64,000 nucleotides of DNA from Myroides profundi (GTDB taxonomy: Bacteria; Bacteroidota; Bacteroidia; Flavobacteriales; Flavobacteriaceae), in assembly GCF_000833025.1 (NCBI RefSeq), contig NZ_CP010817.1, positions 558,001-622,000 of the forward strand, given 5' to 3'. This document shows, one piece after another, positions 25,011 through 35,527 of this stretch. The notes beneath the pieces are model-generated. The model had not been told where the DNA came from, ran no database searches, and saw only the letters and a list, made by a program, of their open reading frames with translations. A program made the position numbers and the translations under genes. Numbering within the stretch: the stretch's first letter is position 1; the number at the start of each line of letters is the position of its first letter.

Positions 25011-27290
25011 ATGAATAAAGATAGTTTACGTAGAGAAGCACTTAAATACCATGCTGAACCAACGCCTGGTAAGATACAAGTTGTTCCTACGAAGAAGTAT
25101 TCATCACAAAGAGACTTAGCCTTAGCATATTCACCAGGTGTAGCAGAGCCTTGTCTGGAAATTGCAAGCGATGTAAATAATGTATATAAATATACAGCAA
25201 AAGGAAATTTAGTTGCTGTTATCTCTAACGGTACTGCAGTACTAGGACTTGGAGATATCGGAGCTGAGGCATCTAAGCCAGTAATGGAAGGAAAAGGATT
25301 GCTGTTTAAGATTTTTGCTGATATTGATGTTTTTGACATTGAGGTAGATACTACTGATGTAGATAAGTTTATCGAAACTGTAAAAAACATTTCTCCAACT
25401 TTCGGAGGAATTAACTTAGAAGATATCAAAGCTCCAGAATCTTTTGAAATTGAAAGAAGGTTAAAAGAAGAGTTAGATATTCCTGTAATGCACGATGACC
25501 AACATGGTACTGCTATTATCTCAGCAGCAGCTCTGCTAAATGCAGTAGAGTTAGCTGGTAAGAAGATGGAAGAAATTACGATGGTAGTTTCAGGTGCAGG
25601 TTCAGCTGCTATTGCATGTGCTAAGTTATATGTAGCTTTTGGTGTTAAACAAGAGAATATAAAAATGTTTAACAGTAAAGGTGTTTTAAAGAAAGACGAT
25701 ACACGTATTTCAGATTTACAAAGAGAGTTCGCTGTTGATAGTGATATTTCACTGACAGATGCTTTAAAAGGAACTGATGTATTTATCGGATTGTCTACTG
25801 CAGATGTATTAAAACCAGAGATGCTTTTAGGAATGGCAGATAACCCAATCGTTTTTGCGATGGCTAATCCAAGACCTGAAATCGACTATAACCTTGCAAC
25901 TTCTACACGTAAGGATGTTATTATGGCTACTGGTCGTTCTGACTTCCCTAACCAAGTTAATAACGTATTAGGTTTCCCTTATATCTTTAGAGGGGCATTA
26001 GACGTACGTGCTACTAAGATTAACGAAGAAATGAAGATGGCTGCTGTAGTGGCTTTAGCTAAGTTAGCTAAAGAGCCAGTGCCTGAACAAGTAAATATCG
26101 CTTACGGTGAGACTAAGTTTACTTTCGGTAGAGAGTATATTATTCCTAAGCCATTCGATCCAAGACTTATATCTGTTGTTCCTCCTGCAGTTGCTAAAGC
26201 AGCAATGGAAAGTGGAATAGCACTTGCTCCAATTACAGATTGGGAAGAGTACAAATCTTCTTTAGAAGAGAGAATGGGATCAGATAATAAATTAGTACGT
26301 ATGTTAATCAACCGTGCTAAGACTGAACCAAAACGTGTAGTATATGCTGAAGCAGATCATTTAGATGTATTAAAGGCTGCTCAGATTGCTTATGAAGAAG
26401 GAATGGTAACTCCAATCTTATTAGGTGATAAAGAAACTATTTTAGAGCTTAAGAAAGAAATAGAGTTTAATGACGATGTGGAGATTATTGATCCTAAGTC
26501 AGATGAACAAAAAGAAAGAAGAGCTGCTTTTGCTAATGCTTATTGGGAAACTAGAAAGCGCAAAGGAGTTACTTTATATGATGCAGGTAAACTAATGTTA
26601 GAAAGAAACTACTTTGCATCTATGTTAGTAAATGAAGGACAGGCAGATGCTATGTTGACAGGATATTCTCGTAGTTATCCTAATGTAGTAAAACCTATCT
26701 TAGAGTTAATACCTCGTTCACAAGGTGTAAGTAGAGTAGCTACAACGAACTTAATGATGACTAAGAGAGGGCCAATGTTCTTAGCAGATACTGCTATTAA
26801 CCCTGATCCTACAGCTGAAGATTTAGCTAAAATAGCTGTGATGACAGAGAAGACTGTACGTATGTTTGGTATGGAACCTGTTGTGGCAATGTTATCGTAT
26901 GCTAACTTTGGATCTGCACCTAATGCTTCTCCAACAAAAATGAAAGAGGCAGTTAGTATCTTACATGAGCAACATCCAGATATGATTGTAGATGGAGAGA
27001 TTCAAATCGACTTCGCTTTAAATAGTGAAATGTTGAAGAAGAAATTCCCTTTCTCTAAGTTAGTGGACAAGAAAGTAAATACACTTATTTTCCCTAACCT
27101 AGATTCTGCTAATATCACTTATAAAATGTTGAAAGAATTGAATAAAGCGACATCTATTGGTCCTATTATTTTAGGTTTAGATAAAGCTGTTCATGTATTC
27201 CAACTAGGTGCTAGTGTTGACGAGATGGTTAATATGACAGCTGTAGCTGTAGTAGATGCTCAAGTACGCGAGAATCGCAAAAAGAAATAA
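25011..27290 (+). CDS. maeB: Malic enzyme with C-terminal phosphotransacetylase-like domain
   Basis: 759 residues. Residues 1-~425 are a malic enzyme, with the substrate region YSPGVAEPCLEIA near the N-terminus, the metal site HDDQHGTA and a nucleotide fold VVSGAGSAAIACAKL; it decarboxylates malate to pyruvate with NAD(P) reduction. Residues ~430-755 resemble phosphotransacetylase (AEADHLDVLKAAQIAYEEGM, then TNLMMTKRGPMFLADTAINP). In the MaeB family this domain is regulatory and lacks transacetylase activity. Monocistronic, with its own -7 element. Confidence 0.95.
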   Translation: MNKDSLRREALKYHAEPTPGKIQVVPTKKYSSQRDLALAYSPGVAEPCLEIASDVNNVYKYTAKGNLVAVISNGTAVLGLGDIGAEASKPVMEGKGLLFKIFADIDVFDIEVDTTDVDKFIETVKNISPTFGGINLEDIKAPESFEIERRLKEELDIPVMHDDQHGTAIISAAALLNAVELAGKKMEEITMVVSGAGSAAIACAKLYVAFGVKQENIKMFNSKGVLKKDDTRISDLQREFAVDSDISLTDALKGTDVFIGLSTADVLKPEMLLGMADNPIVFAMANPRPEIDYNLATSTRKDVIMATGRSDFPNQVNNVLGFPYIFRGALDVRATKINEEMKMAAVVALAKLAKEPVPEQVNIAYGETKFTFGREYIIPKPFDPRLISVVPPAVAKAAMESGIALAPITDWEEYKSSLEERMGSDNKLVRMLINRAKTEPKRVVYAEADHLDVLKAAQIAYEEGMVTPILLGDKETILELKKEIEFNDDVEIIDPKSDEQKERRAAFANAYWETRKRKGVTLYDAGKLMLERNYFASMLVNEGQADAMLTGYSRSYPNVVKPILELIPRSQGVSRVATTNLMMTKRGPMFLADTAINPDPTAEDLAKIAVMTEKTVRMFGMEPVVAMLSYANFGSAPNASPTKMKEAVSILHEQHPDMIVDGEIQIDFALNSEMLKKKFPFSKLVDKKVNTLIFPNLDSANITYKMLKELNKATSIGPIILGLDKAVHVFQLGASVDEMVNMTAVAVVDAQVRENRKKK

Positions 27291-27357
27291 TATACTGGTA
27301 CTCTGAATAGTAGTTGTGCGATTAGTTATTTGTTAGTAAATAGTTAATATTTATTGT

Positions 27358-27365
27358 TATTTTTG
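27358..27365 (+). promoter_or_regulatory. -7 element of ruvA-sprA
   Basis: TATTTTTG (TAnnTTTG), 20 nt before the ruvA ATG, with TTTG 25 nt further upstream. Confidence 0.5.
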
Positions 27366-27385
27366 AAGTAAAATTCGATATAATA

Positions 27386-27967
27386 ATGATAGCACATATT
27401 CAAGGACGCCTAGTAGAAAAAACAGCCACGGAAGTGGTAATAGATTGCGGGGGAGTAGGATATCTTATCCATATTTCCCTGCATACTTTTTCTCAAATTG
27501 GTTCCTCAGAAAATTTGAGATTATATACTTACCTACAAATAAAAGAAGACGGACATACTCTGTTCGGTTTTATAGATAAAATAGAACGTGAATTATTTAA
27601 ACTATTGATATCAGTTTCTGGTATTGGTGGTAATACTGCACGTAATATGCTTTCATCTATTGCTCCTAAAGAGCTTCTACAAGCCATTGCTTCTGCTGAT
27701 GTAAAAACAATCCAGTCTGTAAAAGGGATTGGGGCTAAAACTGCTCAGCGTGTTATACTTGACTTACAAGAAAAGGTAATAAAATTGTATAATATTGATG
27801 AAGTTTCTCCTGTTATTAACAATACAAATGCAGATGAAGCGTTATCAGCTTTAGAGGTATTAGGTTTTGTACGTAAATCAGCTGAGAAAGTTGTTGATAA
27901 GATTATGAAGCAAACACCTGATGCATCTGTTGAATTCATCATTAAGCAAGCTTTAAAAAACTTATAA
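27386..27967 (+). CDS. ruvA: Holliday junction DNA helicase subunit RuvA
   Basis: 193 residues. It has an N-terminal OB domain (MIAHIQGRLVEKTATEVVID), a tandem helix-hairpin-helix domain (SVSGIGGNTARNML and SVKGIGAKTAQRVILDL) and a C-terminal domain that contacts RuvB (ALEVLGFVRKSAEKVVDKI). It binds four-way junctions and loads RuvB. The sprA start is 3 bp after its stop; ruvA next to sprA is a common flavobacterial order and they probably share a transcript. Confidence 0.97.
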   Translation: MIAHIQGRLVEKTATEVVIDCGGVGYLIHISLHTFSQIGSSENLRLYTYLQIKEDGHTLFGFIDKIERELFKLLISVSGIGGNTARNMLSSIAPKELLQAIASADVKTIQSVKGIGAKTAQRVILDLQEKVIKLYNIDEVSPVINNTNADEALSALEVLGFVRKSAEKVVDKIMKQTPDASVEFIIKQALKNL

Positions 27968-27970
27968 ATT

Positions 27971-30900
27971 TTGAGGGGGCAATTTCCTATATCAAAGTCA
28001 ATTTTTTTTTGGCTAGTTGTTCTTTTTTTGAGCGTACATGGGATGTATGCTCAAGATCCAGATGAACAAGTAGCTGATAGTTTACAAACTCAATATGATA
28101 TTGGGAAAATTGTCATACCTGATCCTAACCTTATTAAGGAAGCATATTCCTATGATCCTCTAACGGATAGTTACTACTTTACTAAAACCTTTGACGGATT
28201 TAATGTCAATTATCCTCTTGTACTAACTCGTAAAGAGTTTGAGGAGCTTATTATGCGTGCAGAGTTGCGTAAGTACTTTCAGCAGCGATTTAATGTAATG
28301 CATGGACGCGAGGAGAATGAAGAGATCAAGCGTGATATGTTACCGCGTTATTATGTGAATTCGAAGTTATTCAGTACTATTTTTGGATCCAATACTATTG
28401 ATGTTAAACCTACAGGATCTGTAGAGTTTGATATGGGAGTTCGTTATAGTAAACAGGATAACCCGGTAGTATCTACGCGTAATCGTAAGAATATGGCGTT
28501 TGATTTTAATCAACGCATTAGTATGGGATTACAAGGAATGGTAGGTACTAGACTAGCTGTGAATATTAATTATGACACCCAGGCTACTTTTGACTTTCAG
28601 AATATGATGAAATTATCTTTCGCACCAGACGAAGATGATATCGTACGTAAAGTAGAAGTAGGTAATGTAAGTATGCCTATTAGTGGTTCACTTGTTAGAG
28701 GAGCACAGAGTTTATTTGGAGTAAAGACAGAATTACAGTTTGGTAGAACCACTATTACAGGAGTGTTCTCAGAGCAGAAGTCTCAGACGACTTCTATTCG
28801 TGCTGACGGAGCAGGAACATTAGAAGAGTTTGAATTAGATGCATTAGATTATGATGAGGATAGACACTTCTTTTTATCTCATTATTTTAGAAATAACTAT
28901 GATGAGGCTTTAGAGAAATATCCTTTTATAAAAAGTAGAGTACGTATTACCCGTGTAGAAGTATGGATAACGAATCGATATGGACGCGTTAATCAAACAG
29001 GTAATAATGCACGTAATATTATAGCTATACAGGATTTAGGAGAAGGACAGAATAAATTAGGAAGACCTAATACAGATGTTGTTTCTAAGCCAGAGCCTGA
29101 TTTCTTTACTATTAATGGAGTACCTAATGCATACCCTGATAATGCGAATAACCAATATGACCCAGGGAATATTGGTAGTAATTATTTAAATTCATCTATT
29201 CGATTAAATACATCAGGTGCAAGTGGTTTTACTGTACCTGTACAAGAAGGACGAGATTTTGTACGTTTAGAGGGAGCACGTAAGTTAAATGCCAATGAGT
29301 TCACATTCCATCCTCAGTTAGGATACATATCATTACAACAAAAACTTTCTAATGACGAAGTTCTTGCTGTAGCGTTCCAATATTCTATTGGAGATAAGAT
29401 ATATCAAGTGGGTGAGTTTGGTACAGATGGTGGGATGACTGTATTGCCTCCTGGTGTAGATGAAGTAAATCCTGATGTACCACAAAGTCAATCGCTTATT
29501 CTGAAGTTATTAAAAAGTAATTTTACTTTAGTAGGTCAGCCTGTTTGGAAACTGATGATGAAGAATATCTATCAGATTCCGAATGCGATGTATATCTCAC
29601 AAGATAAGTTTAGATTTAATATTCTTTATACAGATCCTAGTCCATTGAATTATATTAGTTCTGTGGATGGTAAACCGTTGCCTCCAGATGTAGAGCGTAC
29701 ACCATTATTAAAAGTATTCCATTTAGATAGATTGAATTATACGAATGACCCTCAACAAGGAGGAGATGGTTTCTTTGACTTCTTGCCTAATGGAGGTATG
29801 CAGAATACATACAACCCTAATAATGCAGGGAATATGAATAACGGCTACGGGAATAATAATAATGGTGGCTATGGTGGTAATAACGGAGGTTATGGTGGAA
29901 ATAATGGCGGCTTTGGAAACAATGGTGGTTTTGGAAATAATGGCGGATACGGCAATAACGGTGGGTATGGCAACAGTGGAGGATACGGAAATAATAATAA
30001 CCAATACAACAGCAATACATTTGACGGGATTACGATAGACCCAATGTATGGTCGTATTATTTTTACAACTGTTGAGCCTTTTGGAGAACATTTATTTAAA
30101 AAGCTTTCGGCTAATCAGTTAAGTGAAGATTATAACGAATCTAGTTCATATAATAAAAACCAATCGAAATATGTCTTTAGAAGTATGTATCGTACTACTA
30201 AAGCAGAAGCTCTACGAAGCCAAAATGAGAAGAATAAGTTTCAGTTAAAAGGGAAATTCTCTAGTTCAATGGGAGAAGGTATTCCTATTGGATCATTTAA
30301 TGTAGCTCCAGGATCAGTTATTGTTAGAGCTGCAGGTAGGGTATTAGTAGAAGGAGTCGACTATACAGTAGATTATAGTAGAGGACGTGTGATGATATTA
30401 GATCCAGGACTACAAGCATCTAATACACCGATCGAAGTTTCTGTTGAGAATAATACGATGTTTGGTCAGCAGACTAAGCGTTTCTTTGGAATGCACGTAG
30501 AGCATAAGTTTAGCAAAGACTTTATATTAGGAGGTACATTCTTACAGATGTCAGAACGTCCATTTACTCATAAATCGAGTTATGGTCAAGAAGCTGTGAA
30601 TAATACTATCTGGGGATTGAACGCTCAGTATTCTACAGAGGTCCCTTTCTTAACTAGAATGGTTAATAAATTACCTAATATTGATACAGATGTAGAATCT
30701 AGAATTTCATTTAGAGGAGAGTTCGCTTATTTAAAACCAGGTTCGTCTAAATTAGATCAGATGAATGGTGAAGCGACTTCTTATATTGATGATTTCGAAG
30801 GGATGCAATCTGTGATTGATGTTAAGTCACCTCTTTCATGGAAGTTATCGAGTGTGCCAGTAGGGTTTCATAAATTAAATGAAGTCGATAGTGATAAAGA

Positions 30901-33900
30901 CAAGGATGTTGCATTACCAGCATATTCACTAGAAGATGGATATAGAAGGTCTAAGATGTCATGGTATTCGATAGACCCTACTTTCTATGTTGGGAATAAA
31001 CCAAACGGGGTAAGTGAGTACGATCTATCATCTAATAGAACTCGTCGAATTTATAGTAATGAGCTATTCCCTGATAAAGATATTGCTTATGGAGAGAGTC
31101 GTGTGATTAACACATTAGACTTGACCTATTATCCAGAAGAGAGAGGGCCTTATAACTTTGATAGAAGTTATCTGACTAATCCTCGTTCTTTAACTCCTAG
31201 AAAAAACTGGGCAGGTATTATGCGTGGTTTGGCAACTACGAACTTTGAACAAGCCAATATTGAGTTTGTAGAGTTTTGGGTAATGGACCCTTATGTAGGA
31301 AAGAGTGGTGATGCATTGACTGTTCAGAATACAGGAGAGCTTAGGTTAAACTTAGGTTTTATCTCTGAAGATATTTTAAGAGATGGACATAAGCAGTATG
31401 AGAATGGACTACCTGATACAGGTGCTAATGCTGTTACCACGATTAATACTATTTGGGGAAAAGTACCTTCAGCGCCTTCTTTAGTTTATGCATTTGATAA
31501 TAATGCACAGAATAGAAGACTACAAGACGTAGGTTTAGATGGTTTAAATGATGAAGAAGAAAGAGCTTTCTTTAAAGATTTTGCAGGATTCAGCGATCCA
31601 GCAGCAGATAACTTTGTTCATTATTTAGATGCTCAAGGTGGGATACTAGAGCGTTATAGAGATTATAATGGTTTAGAAAATAACAGTCCAGCGGGCGGTG
31701 GACGTGCAGGTAATAACCAACCTGATACAGAAGATATCGATGGTGATAATACCATGAATACTATTGACGCTTATTATGAGTATAAGGTGAAAGTGAAACC
31801 TAATACTATAGTAGGGGATGAATACGTAACTGATATTAGAGAAACAAAAGTACAGTTGCCAGATGGATCTGTATCTGATGTGAGATGGATTCAGTATAAA
31901 ATTCCAATTGACACTAAAGGGAAGAAAGTTGGTCTTATAGAAGATACGAGATCGATGAAGTTTATGAGAATGTATCTTACAGGTTTCGAGAAACAAGTAA
32001 CACTTCGTTTTGGAACTTTAAATTTGGTTCGATCGGATTGGAAGCGATATGACAGAAACCTTATGGAAGATACTTCAGGGAATAATGAAGAGAAATATCC
32101 TAATACAGGAATAAACGTATCTTCTGTAAACCTTACTGATAACTATGATCGTAAACCTATTCCTTATGTAACTCCTCCTGGAGTGAGAAGAGAACAGGTT
32201 TATATGAACAATACATTGATTAATCAAAATGAACAATCACTTTCATTAAAGATTTATCCAAAAGATCAAAATGCCTCTCCTTTTGGTTTGATGCCAAATG
32301 ATGCTAGAGGTGTATTTAAGAACTTTAACGTAGACATGCGTCAGTATAAAAAACTGAGAATGTTTATCCATGGAGAGTCATTAGAAAGTGGTGTATCTAG
32401 ACGTTTACAAGATTATGAGATGGCAGCATTCATCCGTATAGGTAGTGATGTTATTGAGAACTTCTATGAAGTAGAGATACCTTTAAAAATAACAAATGGT
32501 GGAGAAACTAATCCTGATGCGATTTGGCCAAAAGAGAATGAATTAGAACTTCCAATAGATTTACTAGCGAAGCTAAAAGTGATGAAGATGGGAGAAGTAT
32601 CTAGACCTGGTTTTGATAGTTCTAAGATATTTTATGTAAATGAAGAGGAGTTAAATCCAAGCGCAGGAGATAAACCTAATAAAGTAAGACTAGGGATAAA
32701 AGGGAATCCAAACTTTGGAAAAGTAAGGATGATGATGATAGGGATACGTAATATCTCGCCAGGAGCAGAAGCCTTATCAGGAGAGTTCTGGTTCGATGAA
32801 CTACGTATGTCAGACATGGATAATAAAGGAGGATGGGCAGCTACAGCTACTATCGATGCTAATATTGCAGACTTTGCTAATATCTCTTTGACAGGGATGA
32901 AGTCTACTATTGGTTTCGGAGGATTAGAGCAAGGACCTCATGACCGTAGTCGTGAAGATAGAAAGTCGTATAGTGTAATGACGAATGTAAACCTAGGACA
33001 GTTGTTACCAAAACGCTGGGGAATCACATTGCCATTTAACTATGCTATTAGTGAAGAGTTTATTACACCTGAGTACGATCCGATGAACCCTGACTTAAAG
33101 CTTAGTTACATTAAATCTGGAGCGAAGACATCTGCAGAAACAGAAGAGGCGGAGAAGAGAGCGATGGACTATACTAAGCGTAAGAGTATAAACTTTATCG
33201 GCGTTAATAAGCAGAGAGGGCCAGAACAAAAGAACCGTATTTATGATATAGAGAATATCACAGTATCTCACTCGTATAATGAGGTGAGACACCACGATTT
33301 TGAAATAGAGTCAATGTTAGAACAACAAGTGAGATCATCACTTGATTATACTTATGCTTTCGAAACGAAGTCTGTAGAACCTTTTAAAAATATCGGTTTT
33401 ATGAAAGGGCAATATTGGGGATTACTTAGAGATTTTAACTTTAATTATGTGCCTACTAATATATCGTTTAGTTCTAATATTATGCGTCAGTATAATAGAC
33501 AAGAGTTTAGATTGATAGACGTAGAAGGGATAGGTCTAGATCCATTGTATAGAAGAAACTATTTCTTTAATTATAACTTTGGATTCAACTTTGACTTGAC
33601 TAAATCTCTTCGTCTAAGCTATATCGGAGGTAGTAATAATATTGTTCGAAATTATTATGACAGTGTAAATGGAATCGTAGATAATACGAATACAATATGG
33701 GATGATTACTTTAATATTGGTGAGCCTAATCAGTTTACCCAACAGTTAACAGTGAACTATGAATTGCCTTTTAGTAAGATTCCAGTATTGTCTTTTATCC
33801 GTTCTAACTATGCTTATACAGGTAGTTTTAACTGGCAACGTGCATCAGACGCTTATTCTAATATTGACATAGACGGTATTAATTATTCTTTGGGGAACAC

Positions 33901-35470
33901 GATTCAGAATGCTAGAACACAACGTCTGAACACTACTTTAGGTATGGAGACTTTGTATCGTTATTTAGGATTAGTGAAAAGCTCAGATCGCAAAAGAACT
34001 CCTTCTAAAGCGAAAAAAGCAACTATCGTTCCTGGACAGAAAGTAGTACAAGCGAAAGAAGATACTAAGAAAAAAGACAACAAGGAGAAAGGGGAGCCAT
34101 CAGCATTTGGTACAGCTACGAAAGATTTATTAATAGGGGTATTAACATCAGTAAAGAATATCCAGATTAATTATTCTGAGAATAGTGGTACGATGTTACC
34201 AGGTTTCTTACCTACTGTAGGTTTCTTTGGTACGTCTAAACCTGATTTAGGGTTCGTATTCGGTAACCAAGCAGACATTAGATATGATGCTGCTCGCAAA
34301 GGGTATTTAACAGATTACCCAGAGATGAATCAACCTTATACTACGATTAGTAATAAGACACTTAATTTGAATGCTTCAGTTTCTTTAATACCTGATTTGA
34401 CTATTGATCTTTATGCTGAGCGTATGAAGTCTGATAACTATTCAGAACAATTCGTAGTACAGAACGGAGAGTATATAGGACAAGCGCCTTATAGTTATGG
34501 TAACTTCAGTATGTCTACAGTGATGATAAGTACAGCGTTCTCTAGTAGTGATTTAATGAGTTCGGCTACTTTTGACAGAATGTTGGACAATCGTATTATC
34601 GTAGCGAATAGATTAGCTGTAGAGCGTGGTATTGATATTACTAATCCAGCCAACTTAGATAGAGAAGGATTCCCGATCGGATATAGTAAGGGAAGTCAAT
34701 CTGTATTATTACCGTCTTTTGTAGCGGCGTATACAGGTAAAGATGCGAATAAGGTTTCTACAGGATTGTTTAAAGGAATGCCTTTGCCTAACTGGAATTT
34801 GAAGTATAGAGGATTGATGAAAATAGGTTGGTTTAAAGATAATTTCAAAAACTTCTCTATTAATCATGGATATAGAGCATCTTATACATTGGGGTCTTAT
34901 AGTTATAATACAGACTATTATAAAGCTCCGAATGAAGTAAATAAATTTGGTAATTACCCTAGTAAATATGTAGTAAACAACGCTACACTATTTGAGCAGT
35001 TTAATCCTTTAATCCGCTTTGATGTGGAGACCAAATCTTCGATCAGAATGTCTTTAGAGATGAGAAAGGATAGAATGTTATCGTTGAGTTTTGACAATAA
35101 TTTATTGACAGAGACTAATGGGAACGACTTTGTATTAGGATTGGGATATCGTGTAAAAGACGTAGGATTTAACTCGATGTATGCTAACAATGGAATGGGA
35201 GGAAGGATTGCTAGTGATATTAATATTAAGGCAGACTTCACATTGACCAAGAGAGAGACTGTAGTACGTTATTTGGATTATGGAAATAGCCAGACAGGAG
35301 GAGGACAAGATATGTGGTCGTTGAGACTGACAGCAGATTATATGTTGAGTAAGAACCTTACAGCGATCTTCTTCTATGATCATTCATTCTCTAAAGCGGT
35401 AATTTCGACTATGTATCCAATCACGAATATTCGAGCAGGTTTTACAATGCGATATAATTTTGGAAATTAA
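27971..35470 (+). CDS. sprA: Type IX secretion outer-membrane channel SprA
   Basis: 2499 residues, the very large outer-membrane beta-barrel pore of the type IX secretion system (SprA/Sov), also required for gliding where gliding occurs. Family features seen: a signal peptide (IFFWLVVLFLSVHGMYAQ), an early RNNYDEALEKYPFIKSRVRI region, the plug/barrel motif EGMQSVIDVKSPLSWKLSSV, and a C-terminus ending in a beta-strand with aromatic residues (AGFTMRYNFGN). Residues ~632-677 are a glycine/asparagine-rich tract of about seven GGYGNN-like units. The start is a TTG directly after the ruvA stop; there is no in-frame ATG before the signal peptide, so translation is probably coupled. Confidence 0.96.
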   Translation: MRGQFPISKSIFFWLVVLFLSVHGMYAQDPDEQVADSLQTQYDIGKIVIPDPNLIKEAYSYDPLTDSYYFTKTFDGFNVNYPLVLTRKEFEELIMRAELRKYFQQRFNVMHGREENEEIKRDMLPRYYVNSKLFSTIFGSNTIDVKPTGSVEFDMGVRYSKQDNPVVSTRNRKNMAFDFNQRISMGLQGMVGTRLAVNINYDTQATFDFQNMMKLSFAPDEDDIVRKVEVGNVSMPISGSLVRGAQSLFGVKTELQFGRTTITGVFSEQKSQTTSIRADGAGTLEEFELDALDYDEDRHFFLSHYFRNNYDEALEKYPFIKSRVRITRVEVWITNRYGRVNQTGNNARNIIAIQDLGEGQNKLGRPNTDVVSKPEPDFFTINGVPNAYPDNANNQYDPGNIGSNYLNSSIRLNTSGASGFTVPVQEGRDFVRLEGARKLNANEFTFHPQLGYISLQQKLSNDEVLAVAFQYSIGDKIYQVGEFGTDGGMTVLPPGVDEVNPDVPQSQSLILKLLKSNFTLVGQPVWKLMMKNIYQIPNAMYISQDKFRFNILYTDPSPLNYISSVDGKPLPPDVERTPLLKVFHLDRLNYTNDPQQGGDGFFDFLPNGGMQNTYNPNNAGNMNNGYGNNNNGGYGGNNGGYGGNNGGFGNNGGFGNNGGYGNNGGYGNSGGYGNNNNQYNSNTFDGITIDPMYGRIIFTTVEPFGEHLFKKLSANQLSEDYNESSSYNKNQSKYVFRSMYRTTKAEALRSQNEKNKFQLKGKFSSSMGEGIPIGSFNVAPGSVIVRAAGRVLVEGVDYTVDYSRGRVMILDPGLQASNTPIEVSVENNTMFGQQTKRFFGMHVEHKFSKDFILGGTFLQMSERPFTHKSSYGQEAVNNTIWGLNAQYSTEVPFLTRMVNKLPNIDTDVESRISFRGEFAYLKPGSSKLDQMNGEATSYIDDFEGMQSVIDVKSPLSWKLSSVPVGFHKLNEVDSDKDKDVALPAYSLEDGYRRSKMSWYSIDPTFYVGNKPNGVSEYDLSSNRTRRIYSNELFPDKDIAYGESRVINTLDLTYYPEERGPYNFDRSYLTNPRSLTPRKNWAGIMRGLATTNFEQANIEFVEFWVMDPYVGKSGDALTVQNTGELRLNLGFISEDILRDGHKQYENGLPDTGANAVTTINTIWGKVPSAPSLVYAFDNNAQNRRLQDVGLDGLNDEEERAFFKDFAGFSDPAADNFVHYLDAQGGILERYRDYNGLENNSPAGGGRAGNNQPDTEDIDGDNTMNTIDAYYEYKVKVKPNTIVGDEYVTDIRETKVQLPDGSVSDVRWIQYKIPIDTKGKKVGLIEDTRSMKFMRMYLTGFEKQVTLRFGTLNLVRSDWKRYDRNLMEDTSGNNEEKYPNTGINVSSVNLTDNYDRKPIPYVTPPGVRREQVYMNNTLINQNEQSLSLKIYPKDQNASPFGLMPNDARGVFKNFNVDMRQYKKLRMFIHGESLESGVSRRLQDYEMAAFIRIGSDVIENFYEVEIPLKITNGGETNPDAIWPKENELELPIDLLAKLKVMKMGEVSRPGFDSSKIFYVNEEELNPSAGDKPNKVRLGIKGNPNFGKVRMMMIGIRNISPGAEALSGEFWFDELRMSDMDNKGGWAATATIDANIADFANISLTGMKSTIGFGGLEQGPHDRSREDRKSYSVMTNVNLGQLLPKRWGITLPFNYAISEEFITPEYDPMNPDLKLSYIKSGAKTSAETEEAEKRAMDYTKRKSINFIGVNKQRGPEQKNRIYDIENITVSHSYNEVRHHDFEIESMLEQQVRSSLDYTYAFETKSVEPFKNIGFMKGQYWGLLRDFNFNYVPTNISFSSNIMRQYNRQEFRLIDVEGIGLDPLYRRNYFFNYNFGFNFDLTKSLRLSYIGGSNNIVRNYYDSVNGIVDNTNTIWDDYFNIGEPNQFTQQLTVNYELPFSKIPVLSFIRSNYAYTGSFNWQRASDAYSNIDIDGINYSLGNTIQNARTQRLNTTLGMETLYRYLGLVKSSDRKRTPSKAKKATIVPGQKVVQAKEDTKKKDNKEKGEPSAFGTATKDLLIGVLTSVKNIQINYSENSGTMLPGFLPTVGFFGTSKPDLGFVFGNQADIRYDAARKGYLTDYPEMNQPYTTISNKTLNLNASVSLIPDLTIDLYAERMKSDNYSEQFVVQNGEYIGQAPYSYGNFSMSTVMISTAFSSSDLMSSATFDRMLDNRIIVANRLAVERGIDITNPANLDREGFPIGYSKGSQSVLLPSFVAAYTGKDANKVSTGLFKGMPLPNWNLKYRGLMKIGWFKDNFKNFSINHGYRASYTLGSYSYNTDYYKAPNEVNKFGNYPSKYVVNNATLFEQFNPLIRFDVETKSSIRMSLEMRKDRMLSLSFDNNLLTETNGNDFVLGLGYRVKDVGFNSMYANNGMGGRIASDINIKADFTLTKRETVVRYLDYGNSQTGGGQDMWSLRLTADYMLSKNLTAIFFYDHSFSKAVISTMYPITNIRAGFTMRYNFGN
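29864..30001 (+). repeat. Tandem GG(Y/F)GNN-coding repeats inside sprA
   Basis: About seven units of 18-24 nt encode GGYGGNN, GGYGGNN, GGFGNN, GGFGNN, GGYGNN, GGYGNS and GGYGNNNN. Synonymous codons vary between units (GGT/GGC/GGA/GGG, TAT/TAC, AAT/AAC). The repeat is therefore conserved at the protein level more than at the DNA level. Confidence 0.85.
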
Positions 35471-35503
35471 CGGATATTGGTTCCACATTATGTAATAATA
35501 TTA

Positions 35504-35511
35504 TACATTTG
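35504..35511 (+). promoter_or_regulatory. -7 element of gcvH
   Basis: TACATTTG (TAnnTTTG), 16 nt before the gcvH ATG, with TTG 24 nt upstream (35477-35479). Confidence 0.5.
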
Positions 35512-35527
35512 CTAAAAACTTATTATA

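Noticed and set aside
29723..30091. 122-codon and 67-codon antisense frames over the sprA repeat tract
   Set aside because: They are long only because the Gly/Asn codon repeats read as Ile/Thr/Val or His/Tyr repeats on the other strand.
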